A stretch of DNA of 64,000 nt from Actinomadura litoris (GCF_009733595.1 NZ_WOFH01000013.1:1-64000); one strand, 5' to 3'. Shown: positions 50,848 through 59,384, counted from the first letter of the stretch. A program made the numbers and translations. The notes: generated by a model not told the origin, from the letters alone.

Positions 50848-51236
50848 GTGGCCTACCACCTGTCATTCTTCTGCCGCAGCGGCGAGGAGAACGCCTCGTC
50901 CGCACTCGTGAACCTCACCGAATCGGCGGGGCCTCCCATCCTGGCGAAACCCGGCACGGGCGACTACGTCAACGAGATCGCCGCCTGCGGTATCGCCACG
51001 GGCTGGATCGGACGGAGATGCATGCGGGTGTCGCCTTCATCGCCGAAGAGGTGATCGACGCTTCACCGGACAACGCTCCCGGAGTCTGGGGAAGCGACCT
51101 CCAAGTGCAGCTCACCCTGAGCGGCGAGATGGACGACGCCCTCGTCGATCGCATCTGGCGGACGTTGACCAACAGATGGGCAGCCGTCGCCTGGGACGAG
51201 TCGTCCGGATTCGACATCAACAAGGACCCCCACTAG
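50848..51236 (+). pseudogene. Frameshifted copy of an unrecognised small protein
   Basis: From GTG at 50848 the frame reads VAYHLSFFCRSGEENASSAL to about 51015. A one-base shift there continues as RTEMHAGVAFIAEEVIDASP through GVWGSDLQVQLTLSGEMDDA to 51236. The joined product aligns along its length with the intact protein at 51322-51723 (YHLSFFCRSGE versus YHVQFFAKRGE; GSDLQVQL versus GSDLMVSV; RIWRTLTNRWAAVAWD versus RVWDVLVRQWGAVPYD). It is a decayed tandem paralogue unless the shift is a sequencing error. I do not recognise the family. Confidence 0.75.
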
Positions 51237-51321
51237 TCGTCGGGAAGAGCCATGGTCACAGGCCATCCCGAGAAACGTCCTTGTCGAGGGATACCTTCGG
51301 GCTCTTGGACAGGGAGCGCAG

Positions 51322-51723
51322 ATGAGCTACCACGTGCAGTTCTTCGCCAAACGGGGCGAGGTCGCGGCCTCTGACGCCCTCGATCAACTCATCGCGGCGG
51401 TCTCTGAGAGCGGTGGCCCCGTCCTGGTGCGGGAAAGGGGCGAGGAGCCCGGCGCTTCCTGGTGCGATCTCTTCGACAAGAAGACGATGACCAGCCCGCT
51501 CATCATCGAGCTGTGGACCGGCGCACGTGAGCTGGCCGAGGAGATCCTCGAACTCACCCCGGACGGTGACACCCACGGCATCCGGGGAAGTGACCTGATG
51601 GTCTCCGTCCAACTCCTGAGGGAAGCCGACTGGTCACTGATGCGGCGCGTCTGGGATGTCCTGGTGAGGCAGTGGGGCGCCGTCCCCTACGATTCCATAT
51701 CGGAGTTCTCGCTCACCTTCTAA
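51322..51723 (+). CDS. Unrecognised small cytosolic protein, intact tandem paralogue
   Basis: This 133-residue acidic protein (MSYHVQFFAKRGEVAASDAL, ending SISEFSLTF) has no signal peptide or membrane helix and no motif I can name. The same family is encoded, frameshifted, 86 bp upstream. A GGGAGCGCAG site precedes ATG at 51322. Its size, acidity, tandem duplication and decay resemble polymorphic-toxin immunity genes, and an SMI1/KNR4 gene lies 4 kb away, but no toxin is nearby, so that is only a suggestion. Confidence 0.75.
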   Translation: MSYHVQFFAKRGEVAASDALDQLIAAVSESGGPVLVRERGEEPGASWCDLFDKKTMTSPLIIELWTGARELAEEILELTPDGDTHGIRGSDLMVSVQLLREADWSLMRRVWDVLVRQWGAVPYDSISEFSLTF

Positions 51724-51787
51724 GCCACCGAGCGCGCCCGGCGGTCCCGCCGCGTCGTCCGCGCGATGGGTTTCCTACGATGCGTGC

Positions 51788-52489
51788 GTGCGAACCTTGG
51801 TGCTCTGGGACATCGACCACACGCTGATCAGTGTCCGCGGACTCAGCGCTGAGATCTATGCCACCGTGTTCCACCAGCTCACCGGCCGCGCCATCGAGCG
51901 GGTCGCGGACATGGCCGGTCGCACGGACCGGGCGATCACCGCTGAGACCCTGCGCTATCACGACGTCGAGCCCACGGTCGACCTCATGCTCAGCTTCACC
52001 GACGCGCTGGGCAGGGCGTTCGCCGCCAGGCAGGACGAGATCAAGGCGCGGGGCAGCGTCCTGCCAGGAGCACGGGCAGTGCTGGAGGCGCTCAGCGCAA
52101 GGTCCGACGTGGTGCAGTCCGTGCTGACCGGCAACATGAGGCCGATAGCGGAGTGCAAACTGAGCGCCTTCGGGCTGGAGCGGTTCGTCGACGTCGAGGT
52201 CGGCGCGTACGGCCTGGACCACGCCGACCGCCCTCCCCTGGTGAGGCTCGCGCAGGACCGCGCGGCCCTCAAGTACGGCGAGACGTTCGACGCGTCCAGG
52301 ACGGTCCTGGTGGGCGACACCCCTCATGACGTGCACGCCGGCCACCAGGGCGGCGCCCGCGTGGTGGCGGTCGCGTCCGGCGCCAGCAGCGAGGCCGACC
52401 TGAGAGCGGCCGGCGCGGAGATCGTCCTGACCTCCCTGGCCGACACCGACGCCGCGGTGCACGCCATCCTGAACGTCAGCCGCCCATGA
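51788..52489 (+). CDS. HAD-superfamily hydrolase
   Basis: This 233-residue phosphatase has motif I in the form LVLWDIDHTLISVRG (Asp nucleophile and second Asp present; His replaces the usual Gly), motif II near VQSVLTGNMRPIAEC and motif IV in TVLVGDTPHDVHAGHQGGA. The helical cap is subfamily IA-like, close to phosphoglycolate-phosphatase-type proteins of actinobacteria. GTG at 51788 is the start. The substrate is unknown. It ends 89 bp before a duplicated tRNA-Arg fragment. Confidence 0.85.
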   Translation: MRTLVLWDIDHTLISVRGLSAEIYATVFHQLTGRAIERVADMAGRTDRAITAETLRYHDVEPTVDLMLSFTDALGRAFAARQDEIKARGSVLPGARAVLEALSARSDVVQSVLTGNMRPIAECKLSAFGLERFVDVEVGAYGLDHADRPPLVRLAQDRAALKYGETFDASRTVLVGDTPHDVHAGHQGGARVVAVASGASSEADLRAAGAEIVLTSLADTDAAVHAILNVSRP

Positions 52490-52577
52490 CCCACGTCCCC
52501 GAGGCTCCGAAGGACGTCTCGACACGTCCGACCGCGTCGCCCCACCAACACCAAATCCCTCGCGATGATCGCCAGGA

Positions 52578-52618
52578 ACCTCTGACCGGTGCGCGCCCGA
52601 AGGGATTCGAACTCCTAA
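52578..52618 (-). repeat. Duplicated 3' end of tRNA-Arg (putative attachment site)
   Basis: Positions 52578-52618 match 53449-53489 at 37 of 41 bases. The shared segment includes the T-arm and acceptor of the tRNA-Arg gene plus its 3' flank. The copy has the same orientation and lies 0.87 kb on the 3' side of the tRNA, as expected for an attR/attL pair of an element integrated in the tRNA 3' end. Confidence 0.7.
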
Positions 52619-52640
52619 GGGAGCCACCGCCCAACCCCGC

Positions 52641-53129
52641 GTGGCCGACGTCCCTCCTTCCGGATCGTCCGAAGTGCAGGGGAGACTGTTCGCCGTGATG
52701 TGCTCGGTGAGCCGTACAGTTCTGGCGGTCAAGGCCAGTGGGCCATGGCTGGTCCTGGTGGGCAGCACGTGGGCCGTGGACACCGAGAACGAGTCCCGCG
52801 TTCGACTCAGCCGGGGCCGCATGTGGTTGCTACCGCTCCTGGAGCGTCCACGGATTGACGTCGAGTCCGAAGCGCGGGCCCGCCTTGGGGCCGGCGATCC
52901 CGACGTAGGCGAAGCGCTGAGGGCCGTGATCGACATGGGCCTGAACGCTTGGTCGGACCACTGGCTCTCCAAGGCCGTGGTCTGGACGACGGACGAGGAA
53001 GTCGTCATCTTTTCCGAGCGTCTCCACGAGATCGCACTGGAAAGTACCGGGCCTCAGTCCCAAGACACCCGGCACGCGGCGAAACGACGGCTCAAGCGAC
53101 TCGGACTGTGGTCGCCTAGTCGCGGGTGA
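52641..53129 (+). CDS. Hypothetical protein inside the tRNA-Arg duplicate interval
   Basis: This 162-residue frame begins VADVPPSGSSEVQGRLFAVM; an internal ATG at 52698 (MCSVSRTVLAVKAS) is a better-looking start. The body, including ENESRVRLSRGRMWLLPLLE, DVGEALRAVIDMGLNAWSDH and TTDEEVVIFSERLHEIALE, looks like a genuine soluble protein. I do not recognise a family. It is the only gene between the tRNA-Arg gene and its duplicated 3' end, so it is likely cargo left by an integrated element. Confidence 0.5.
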   Translation: MADVPPSGSSEVQGRLFAVMCSVSRTVLAVKASGPWLVLVGSTWAVDTENESRVRLSRGRMWLLPLLERPRIDVESEARARLGAGDPDVGEALRAVIDMGLNAWSDHWLSKAVVWTTDEEVVIFSERLHEIALESTGPQSQDTRHAAKRRLKRLGLWSPSRG

Positions 53130-53462
53130 GCTGTGAACGCCGTCCTCACCGAGGCAAGCGGGAAGCGTCGCAGCTCCTCACGAGGCTGCCGAAGAGGGGC
53201 GAACGCCCACGATCGACCAGGCAAGAAGTCGCCGTTCATCGCAATCACAACTGCCTCGACCTGAGGTGCGGGGAGGGCGCGGTCGCACGTCGTCCGCCGA
53301 TCCTTGGGCCCACGTCCATCGCGCTCACGACGAATAGGTACGGCCATCGGCTCAATCAGGCGGCGGTGGAGGCCACGAATGGAGCCCTCTTCGGGACCTG
53401 ATCAAATCCCAAGCCCCACGCAAGAAGCCCCTTCCAAGATCGGAAGAGACCTCTGAACTGTG

Positions 53463-53535
53463 CGCACCCGAAGGGATTCGAACCCCTAACCTTCTGATCC
53501 GTAGTCAGATGCTCTATCCGTTGAGCTACGGGTGC
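53463..53535 (-). tRNA. tRNA-Arg (anticodon ACG)
   Basis: The minus strand folds as a cloverleaf: acceptor GCACCCG (53535-53529) pairs with CGGGTGC (53470-53464), the anticodon stem is TCTGA/TCAGA around loop CTACGGA giving anticodon ACG, and the T-arm is AGGGGTTCGAATCCCT. CCA is not encoded. Its 3' end is duplicated at 52578-52618. The flanking 53130-53462 and 53536-53904 stretches hold no gene I can support. Confidence 0.95.
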
Positions 53536-53904
53536 TTGCCGCCTGGCTCTCACCAGGAGTTTTACCAACGGGGCGAGAGTCTAGCAGCTCTCACGTGGGT
53601 GATTGCGCATATGATTCCTCGGCCCCGCGCCCCTCCAGTGTAGGGCACTCGCACCTGTGGACCGTCCCGCTGTCGCCACCGACCCGCGCGGGGACGTCGC
53701 GCCCCGCGACTCAACGTCCAGCGCCACGGCGACACCGGCCGCCCTGCGCGCTGCCTCCCGAGCGCCCGACGACCCGACGCATTGTGATCTGGGTCACGGA
53801 ACCGTTTGTGGCGGGATGGCGCCAAAGGGGTAATCGAGACGTGAGTGACCTGCGAGGTCTACCCTCGTCCGATGTCCCAAACCCCCCTAGAAGGAGAAAC
53901 CCCT

Positions 53905-54324
53905 ATGCGCATGTCTGCCACCAAGCTCGTCGGCGTCCTCGCCATCGGTGGCGTGCTGCTCGGTTCTACGGCGTGCGGGCCGATCGACTCCGTGACCGGC
54001 GGAGGCAAGAAGAAGACCGCGTGCAAGAACATCGAGTCTGAGCTGCGCAGCGTCGCCTCCGGCGGCGCGTCGAGCGGGTCCGCGGCGAACGCCCAGAGGT
54101 TCGCGGACGCGGCGTCCAAGATCCGCACCGAGGGCCAGAACGCGGGCGGCGACGTCCAGACCGCCGCGACCAAGTTCGCGAGCGACCTCGACGACACGGC
54201 CGCCACCCTGCGACGTCTCAGCTCCGGCAACCTCTCCGGCGGCTCGCCCAACTTCACCGCGATGCAGCAGCACGGCAACGAGCTCGGCAAGGCCTGCGGC
54301 TACACCGGCTTCCGCCTGGGCTGA
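53905..54324 (+). CDS. Small predicted lipoprotein
   Basis: This 139-residue protein (MRMSATKLVGVLAIGGVLLG onward) has a lipoprotein signal with Cys near residue 24 in STACGPID, followed by a Lys/Gly segment and a helical domain (IESELRSVASGG, NAQRFADAASKIRTEGQNAG, TKFASDLDDTAATLRRL). Three further Cys-containing or polar segments end in GKACGYTGFRLG. It is probably surface-anchored; the function is unknown. An AAGGAG site lies about 9 bases before ATG at 53905; the in-frame ATG at 53845 is less likely. Confidence 0.8.
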   Translation: MRMSATKLVGVLAIGGVLLGSTACGPIDSVTGGGKKKTACKNIESELRSVASGGASSGSAANAQRFADAASKIRTEGQNAGGDVQTAATKFASDLDDTAATLRRLSSGNLSGGSPNFTAMQQHGNELGKACGYTGFRLG

Positions 54325-54335
54325 ATCGCGACGCT

Positions 54336-54359
54336 CCGCTCCCGCGGCCCCGGGAGCGG
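54336..54359 (+). terminator. Terminator of the small lipoprotein gene
   Basis: A perfect 9-bp stem pairs 54336-54344 with 54351-54359 around a 6-nt loop, 12 bp after the stop codon. Confidence 0.7.
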
Positions 54360-54454
54360 AACCCCGCGATCCGGACTAATCTCAGGCCGCCCCGGGCCAG
54401 ACTTTGCCGGTAGGCGCGCCGAACCGGTAGCCTGTCCTGAGCCTGAGGGCAACT

Positions 54455-54547
54455 GGAGGATTCGCCTAGTCCGGTCTATGGCGCCGCACTGCTAATGCGG
54501 TTTGGGTTTACCGCCCATCCGGGGTTCAAATCCCCGATCCTCCGCCA
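54455..54547 (+). tRNA. tRNA-Ser (anticodon GCU), CCA encoded
   Basis: The acceptor stem pairs GGAGGAT (54455-54461) with ATCCTCC (54537-54543), followed by discriminator G and encoded CCA. The anticodon arm reads CACTGCTAATGCG (anticodon GCT in DNA), there is a long variable arm as in serine tRNAs, and the T-loop is GGTTCAAATCC. From the anticodon loop to CCA this gene is repeated at 56192-56251 (identical) and 60038-60094 (two mismatches). Confidence 0.95.
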
Positions 54548-54553
54548 CCTGAC

Positions 54554-54595
54554 CAGGGGTTTCGCCGAAGATCGCATTCTCCGGCGAAACCCCTG
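54554..54595 (+). terminator. Terminator of tRNA-Ser
   Basis: A perfect 14-bp stem pairs 54554-54567 with 54582-54595. The same hairpin is duplicated at 60101-60142 after the third tRNA-Ser fragment. Confidence 0.8.
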
Positions 54596-54707
54596 TCGCG
54601 TTCCATATGTCCGTTTTGCTGGCCCTGGATAGCACATGGTGAGCACGAGATGTCGTGGCGGTATCACCGAGCCCAGGTCAGAGCCACCGAACTGGATCAT
54701 GAAGTGA

Positions 54708-55211
54708 CTACCCTGCGTGTTCATCTCGCTTCTTGCGTCGATCGGCCAGCGAGATCACGTTCGGTGGGACAGGAGGAGCGTCCGCGTGCGGCTCTCCGAC
54801 CAGGTCGGCGCCGTAGGCCAGATACAGATCCTGCCGCGCGTCGGCGGACCCGATCATCGGCTGAAAGCTGTACAGGAACTCCACGCTGCGAGGGCGCCAG
54901 CCGGTCTCCTCCTCGGCCTCCCGCACAGCGGCGGCGGCCGGATCCTCTCCCGGATCGACGTACCCGCCGGGCACCTCCCAGTCCCAACGGTCGATGATGA
55001 ACCGATGCCGGTAGATCAGCAGGATGTTCTCGCCGGCCTCGTCCAGCACGGCGGTCATGACGCAGCGGGGCAACCGGAGGACGTACTGATCGAAGCGGAC
55101 TCCGGTGGGCAGCTCGACGCTGGCCACCGACAGGCGGATGTGGCGGTTCTCATCGACCGCGCGTTCGCCGTGAATCGTCCACTTCGTGCGGTCGGAAGAG
55201 ATGTGCGTCAC
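54708..55211 (-). CDS. Nudix hydrolase
   Basis: This 167-residue hydrolase has a complete Nudix box, GGYVDPGEDPAAAAVREAEE followed by ETGW, with the REXXEE catalytic core intact, so it should cleave a nucleoside-diphosphate-linked compound such as ADP-ribose. GTG at 55211 gives VTHISSDRTKWTIHGERAVD, the usual opening of this actinobacterial group; 55259 is a longer alternative. Its C-terminus (VPPNVISLADRRKKR) is echoed by a remnant at 60243-60305. It lies in the interval between tRNA-Ser and its first duplicated fragment. Confidence 0.9.
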   Translation of the reverse strand: MTHISSDRTKWTIHGERAVDENRHIRLSVASVELPTGVRFDQYVLRLPRCVMTAVLDEAGENILLIYRHRFIIDRWDWEVPGGYVDPGEDPAAAAVREAEEETGWRPRSVEFLYSFQPMIGSADARQDLYLAYGADLVGEPHADAPPVPPNVISLADRRKKRDEHAG

Positions 55212-55322
55212 GCCCCGACCGTACCGCCCCCGCTGCTGGCTCGTCGGTCCGTCCGACACCCCTCGCCAGACGCGAAGAACGTCCTAAGTTTGGACCACCC
55301 TTGGCGTCCGTAGGATCGCCGC

Positions 55323-55979
55323 ATGACTGTCGATGCTGATGGTGTGGAGCGGCTGGTTATGGCCTGGGGCCGGATCGAGACCTGGCTTCAGGCGTACGCG
55401 CCGGTCTCTGCCGCATTGCTGCGCCCCCCTGCCGATGAAGCCGCCTTAGTTGCGGCGGAGCAGGTCATGGGCGTGGAGCTTCCTGCGGGGCTGGCGGCTT
55501 GGTATCGGATCCATGACGGCGTGGACGAAGACGCGGCGCCTGATGACGCGGTAGAGGTCGCCGGAATTCTCCCGGCCGGCATGGCGATGTTGCCACTCGA
55601 TTGGCTGGTGCGCGAGTACCTGACACCTACACAAGAATGGGAGGGTCGAGAGGAAGGGCTGCTGCCGTTCGCACGAACCCCTGGAGACGTCTGGTACGGC
55701 TGGTATGTCGATGCGCGCAAGAGTGAGACGACGTACGGCAACCTTGGCCGCTGGGCGGTTGACGAGGCGGACACACCCTTTCCAGGGTTCTCTGATGGGT
55801 GGCCCTTGCCGGACTGGTTGAGCGAGATCGCCGCTGTGCTAGAACAGGGACGTTCGATGAGACGCCCGGACGGTACTGAGGAGAAGGGTTCTCGGCCAGC
55901 GTTGTACCGGGGTGGGCTCACATGGGTGGACCCACGGGTGTTGCGTATCAATGCGGTCGTGCTCGATGGGCCTAGATGA
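55323..55979 (+). CDS. SMI1/KNR4 (SUKH-type) family protein
   Basis: This 218-residue acidic protein matches the SMI1/KNR4 fold: an N-terminal helix pair, then AEQVMGVELPAGLAAWYRIH and DGVDEDAAPD, the signature turn LLPFARTPGDVWYGWYVD, and a C-terminal helix. SUKH-superfamily proteins often serve as immunity proteins against contact-delivered nuclease toxins. No toxin gene is adjacent, so it may be an orphan immunity gene carried by the element. ATG at 55323 follows a plausible promoter region. The DNA after it, 55980-56191, holds nothing I can identify. Confidence 0.85.
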   Translation: MTVDADGVERLVMAWGRIETWLQAYAPVSAALLRPPADEAALVAAEQVMGVELPAGLAAWYRIHDGVDEDAAPDDAVEVAGILPAGMAMLPLDWLVREYLTPTQEWEGREEGLLPFARTPGDVWYGWYVDARKSETTYGNLGRWAVDEADTPFPGFSDGWPLPDWLSEIAAVLEQGRSMRRPDGTEEKGSRPALYRGGLTWVDPRVLRINAVVLDGPR

Positions 55980-56191
55980 CAAAGGGATGGCCGGGGCGCG
56001 TCCTTGACGGACCGCCCCGGCCACCCTGGTTCGTGCCGAGTTAGGGCTTAGCGGAGGTGGTCGTCGGGGCGGGCTGGTGAGCACAGGGTGGGCACCAACT
56101 GTGGTGGATCATGGTGGACTGGGTGCACCCTGTGGAGTTTTGACCTGCAGAAACATGAATACGAATTACGTCATAGTACGCGTGACATGGA

Positions 56192-56251
56192 ACTGCTAAT
56201 GCGGTTTGGGTTTACCGCCCATCCGGGGTTCAAATCCCCGATCCTCCGCCA
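56192..56251 (+). repeat. Second copy of the tRNA-Ser 3' half (putative attachment site)
   Basis: The 60 bases are identical to 54488-54547 of tRNA-Ser, starting in the anticodon loop and ending at CCA. The 5' half of the tRNA is absent, so this is not a functional gene. A tyrosine-integrase remnant begins immediately to the right, reading towards it, the arrangement of an att site next to int. Confidence 0.85.
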
Positions 56252-56640
56252 GCTGACCTGCGGGGATGCATCGCTGGACGCATCCCCGCAGTCGCGTTTG
56301 AGGGCCCGGAACAGGCCCGTGGCTGCACAATCGGGTCAACAGCGGAAAATCCGCAGGTCACGCCCCTAGCTGGGCTGCACACGAGGTGCACAGCCGCACG
56401 TCGGCGCTGTGCTCGGGAGCCGGGGCGAGCGCCGACCTTCCCGGCGCTGGAGAAAGCCGGAGATCGACATTGCGGCCTGCTCGGCGTTTCCTCCGCCACC
56501 ACCGCGTAGACGTTCGCGGTGAACGCCTCGTCCGCATGCCCGAGGATTTCCGAGACGACCTTCATGCTGACTCCGGCCGCGTGCGCCATCGTCGCCGCGC
56601 CATGGCGCAGGTCGTGGAAGCGGACCGGCGCAGAACGGGC
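56230..56640 (-). pseudogene. Tyrosine recombinase (integrase), C-terminal remnant
   Basis: The minus strand encodes VRFHDLRHGAATMAHAAGVS followed by MKVVSEILGHADEAFTANVY, the C-terminal catalytic region of a tyrosine integrase with the H-x-x-R motif and the nucleophile-region Tyr. The remaining upstream domain is missing; the frame breaks near 56640 and joins unrelated coding-like sequence. Its position beside the second tRNA-Ser fragment suggests it once catalysed integration there. The downstream tail to 56230 is low-complexity. It is inactive as it stands. Confidence 0.75.
56258..56291. terminator. Hairpin after the second tRNA-Ser fragment
   Basis: A perfect 12-bp stem pairs 56258-56269 with 56280-56291 around a 10-nt loop. 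It differs in sequence from the hairpins after the other two copies, so this copy came with a different flank. Confidence 0.65.
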
Positions 56641-57187
56641 CCGTTGATCGCGGCCTGAACCCGTTCGGGCGTCGTGCGATGTCGGCGGGAGATCTTGTCG
56701 AGGTCCCAGCCTTCCTCCTGGTGACGGCGGCCGATGGCATTGTAGAGCTTGAAGACCTCGTTGAATAGCTTGGTGCTATAGCGGGGCAGACAGGCATACG
56801 GCTCGGTGCGAAAGCCCGACAGGCCGGCCAGGTCCGCGTTCGCCGAGTTGTTATCGCAGGTCGTGACGCTTGGGCGAACGGCTGCCAGAGGGGGTGCACG
56901 GCCGTCGTCTCCGTTCTCGGTGGTCCTTCACACAGACCCGCGAATGAGACGACGGCCGCCCGGCGACGAGCCGTCCCGACCGAGATATCACTTATGCGGC
57001 ATTGATTCAGGTCAGGCGTTATCAAAAGGCTAAGGATAGTTAGGACCCCCATAGCCGTGGGAACGACAGACACTCCTGGCGGCCACGAAAAGGGGGGCTT
57101 GTGACTGGCATCGACTGTAGTGCCGGGCCGGGGCCGTGAACACCGCTCCCGACGGCCTCGTGGGCCCTGTGATCGGCGCCTGGCCAC
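56641..57187. other. Decayed sequence between the integrase remnant and the oxidoreductase
   Basis: From 56641 to about 56890 the minus strand keeps an open frame with protein-like content (YACLPRYSTKLFNEVFKLYN, then AIGRRHQEEGWDLDKISRRH) but no start codon and no recognised family; it looks like a fragment of an element gene. From about 56900 to 57187 I see no gene; a promoter for the rightward oxidoreductase is expected here. Confidence 0.4.
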
Positions 57188-58522
57188 ATGCCTGGACGTG
57201 ACCGGCGTCGCGGCGGCGCGACCGCCGTACCCGCCTTTCCGGCGAGGCTCTGGCGGGCCCTGGAGCGAGCGCGCCCGCCCGGGTTCGGCCGGACCCGGGC
57301 GTGGCGCAGCCCGTTGCGGGGGCCGTGGCTGACTTCGATGTTCGGGTCGGTTCTGCTGGCGGCGCTCCCTGTAGTGATCGTCACAGGGCTGGTCTCCTAC
57401 GTGGCGTATGCGCCGTGGTTCGGGCAGGCCTACCCGGCCCATGTCGGCTGGCTGCGCCTGCCGTACTTCACCTGGCCCACGCGGCCGATCTGGTTGTACC
57501 GGCTGAACCAGGGTCTGCACGTCGGCCTGGGACTGGTCCTGATACCGGTCGTACTGGCCAAGTTGTGGTCGGTGGCACCGAGGCTGTGGGCTTGGCCGCC
57601 CGCTCGTTCGCTCGCCCAGGTCCTGGAACGGCTCTCGCTGTTGTCGCTGGTGGGCGGCATCCTGTTCGAGATCGTCACCGGCGTCCTGGACATCCAGTAC
57701 TGGTACGCGTTCCCGTTCGACTTCTACACCGCCCACTATTTCGGCGGATGGGTGTTCACCGGCGCGTTCCTCGCCCACGTCACCATCAAACTGCCGAAGC
57801 TCGTCCGCGCGCTGCGCTCACGCTCCCTCCGCCGGGAACTCCGGACCTCCCGCGCCGACACCCGTCCCGAACCCCCCGACCCCGACGGGCTGGTAGCGGC
57901 CGAACCGGCGCCGGCGACCCTCAGCCGCCGCGGCGCGCTGGCCGTGGTGGGCGGCGGCAGCACCCTGATCGCCGTCATGGTCGCGGGCCAGAGCATCGGC
58001 GGTACCGCCCGGCGGGTGGCGCTGCTGGCTCCCCGGGGCGGCTACCGGGACACACCGGAGGACTTCCCGATCAATCAGACCGCGGCCGCAGCCGCGATCA
58101 TGCCCGCCGACATCGGCTCGGGCTGGCGCCTGACCTTGACCAGCGGCACGCGCACCGTTCAGCTGGAGCGGCCGCAACTGCTCGCCATGGCCCAGCACAC
58201 CGCCGCGCTGCCCATCGCCTGCGTCGAGGGCTGGTCCACCATGCAGACCTGGACCGGTGTACGGCTGCGCGACCTCGCCGCCCTGGTCGGCGCCGGGCAC
58301 CCGTCCTCGGCGCACGTCCGGTCGCTCCAGCGCGGCGGGGCCTTCAACCAGGCCACGCTTCAGCCCAACCAGATCCGCGCCCCCGACGCGCTGCTGGCCC
58401 TGAAGGTCAACGGCACCGACCTGCCCTTGGACCACGGCTATCCCGCCCGCGTCATCGTGCCCGCGCTGCCGGGCGTCCACAACACCAAATGGGTACGCTC
58501 CATCGACTTTCGGGATAGCTGA
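57188..58522 (+). CDS. Membrane-anchored molybdopterin-dependent oxidoreductase (sulfite-oxidase family)
   Basis: This 444-residue protein combines an N-terminal membrane domain with several helices (~50-205, cytochrome-b-like, with VLLAALPVVIVTGLVSYVAY and a later helix ending in AFLAHVTIKL) and a second hydrophobic segment near 255-275 (RRGALAVVGGGSTLIAVMVA). The C-terminal half is an oxidoreductase molybdopterin-binding domain with the Mo-ligating Cys in LPIACVEGWSTMQTWTG (~345). The domain is smaller than in sulfite oxidase. His residues in the membrane part could bind haem. ATG at 57188 is used; the true start is uncertain. A small membrane protein follows after 1 bp. Confidence 0.82.
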   Translation: MPGRDRRRGGATAVPAFPARLWRALERARPPGFGRTRAWRSPLRGPWLTSMFGSVLLAALPVVIVTGLVSYVAYAPWFGQAYPAHVGWLRLPYFTWPTRPIWLYRLNQGLHVGLGLVLIPVVLAKLWSVAPRLWAWPPARSLAQVLERLSLLSLVGGILFEIVTGVLDIQYWYAFPFDFYTAHYFGGWVFTGAFLAHVTIKLPKLVRALRSRSLRRELRTSRADTRPEPPDPDGLVAAEPAPATLSRRGALAVVGGGSTLIAVMVAGQSIGGTARRVALLAPRGGYRDTPEDFPINQTAAAAAIMPADIGSGWRLTLTSGTRTVQLERPQLLAMAQHTAALPIACVEGWSTMQTWTGVRLRDLAALVGAGHPSSAHVRSLQRGGAFNQATLQPNQIRAPDALLALKVNGTDLPLDHGYPARVIVPALPGVHNTKWVRSIDFRDS

Positions 58523-58523
58523 C

Positions 58524-59042
58524 ATGCGGCACAGGCTGGCGGTGATCAAGAACTTCTACGGCGCCGCCCCGCTACACCTGCTCGCCTTGGCGGTGTGCTT
58601 CGCGCTGGCCGGGTACGCGACCTCGCAAACCCTCTCCGCTCCGCACTGGCCGTGGATCTTCGTCTGGTTCGCCGGTGCCGTCATCGGCCACGACCTCGTG
58701 GCGTTCCCCCTGTACGCCCTCGCCGATCGTTCCCTGGTCCGGGCCCTGCGGGCGCTGCACCGCTCCCCCGCCCCGACACCGCCGCTCGTATCGGCGGTGA
58801 ACCACGTCAGGCTGCCGGCGCTGGGAGCCGGGCTGTTGTTGCTGCTCTTCCTCCCCGTGATCATCCAGCGGGGGCGTCCGAGCTACACCGACGCCACCGG
58901 ACGCACCCAGCAGGACTATCTCGGCCACTGGTGGCTGGTCACCGCCATCCTGTTCGCCGTCAGCGCCGTCGTCTACGCCCTGCGGCTCGGCCGCGCGCTA
59001 CACCACCGCCGTGCCCCGGGCGATGATCCGACACCACTGTGA
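58524..59042 (+). CDS. Small membrane protein paired with the molybdopterin oxidoreductase
   Basis: This 172-residue protein has about four membrane helices (HLLALAVCFALAGYA, WIFVWFAGAVIGHDLVAFPL, ALGAGLLLLLFLPVIIQ, and a last one in TAILFAVSAVVYALRL), with His residues in the loops that might serve as redox-centre ligands. It starts one base after the oxidoreductase stop (TGACATG), so the two are almost certainly co-translated. I do not recognise a family; a redox-subunit or anchor role is inferred from context. Confidence 0.78.
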   Translation: MRHRLAVIKNFYGAAPLHLLALAVCFALAGYATSQTLSAPHWPWIFVWFAGAVIGHDLVAFPLYALADRSLVRALRALHRSPAPTPPLVSAVNHVRLPALGAGLLLLLFLPVIIQRGRPSYTDATGRTQQDYLGHWWLVTAILFAVSAVVYALRLGRALHHRRAPGDDPTPL

Positions 59043-59384
59043 CGCGGCGTCGGCGTGCCATGGGCGCCGCCGGTCGTGACGCGGTCTTTGCCAGGCCGAC
59101 CCGGTAGGTCAGCGGCAGGCCGGGGCACGGCGCGATTGGATAGAAAGGGGGCGATTTGTCCTAGCCGGGGAGAGCTCCACCCTTGAAATCACCAGTACCC
59201 GGAACGTGCAACCACGGCCCGGGGGGCTGAATACGCATCGGCGGAGAATGGCGTCCCAGCAGACGCGGCAGCGCATCCTGCCCAGTTCGACGACCCCGTC
59301 CCAGCCAGGAGCATCACAGACTCACCGGAGCCGGGCACCTATGCCTCGATCTGCTCGCCAAGGGAGGCGATCAGCTCCAGGGCT
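59043..59384. other. Intergenic region without a supportable gene
   Basis: This ~340-bp stretch between the membrane protein and the decayed membrane gene contains only short, unconvincing frames such as 59206-59448. No hairpin stands out. Confidence 0.4.

Noticed and set aside
56192..56251. Second functional tRNA-Ser gene
   Set aside because: Only the 3' half from the anticodon loop onward is present; the acceptor 5' strand, D-arm and half the anticodon stem are missing.
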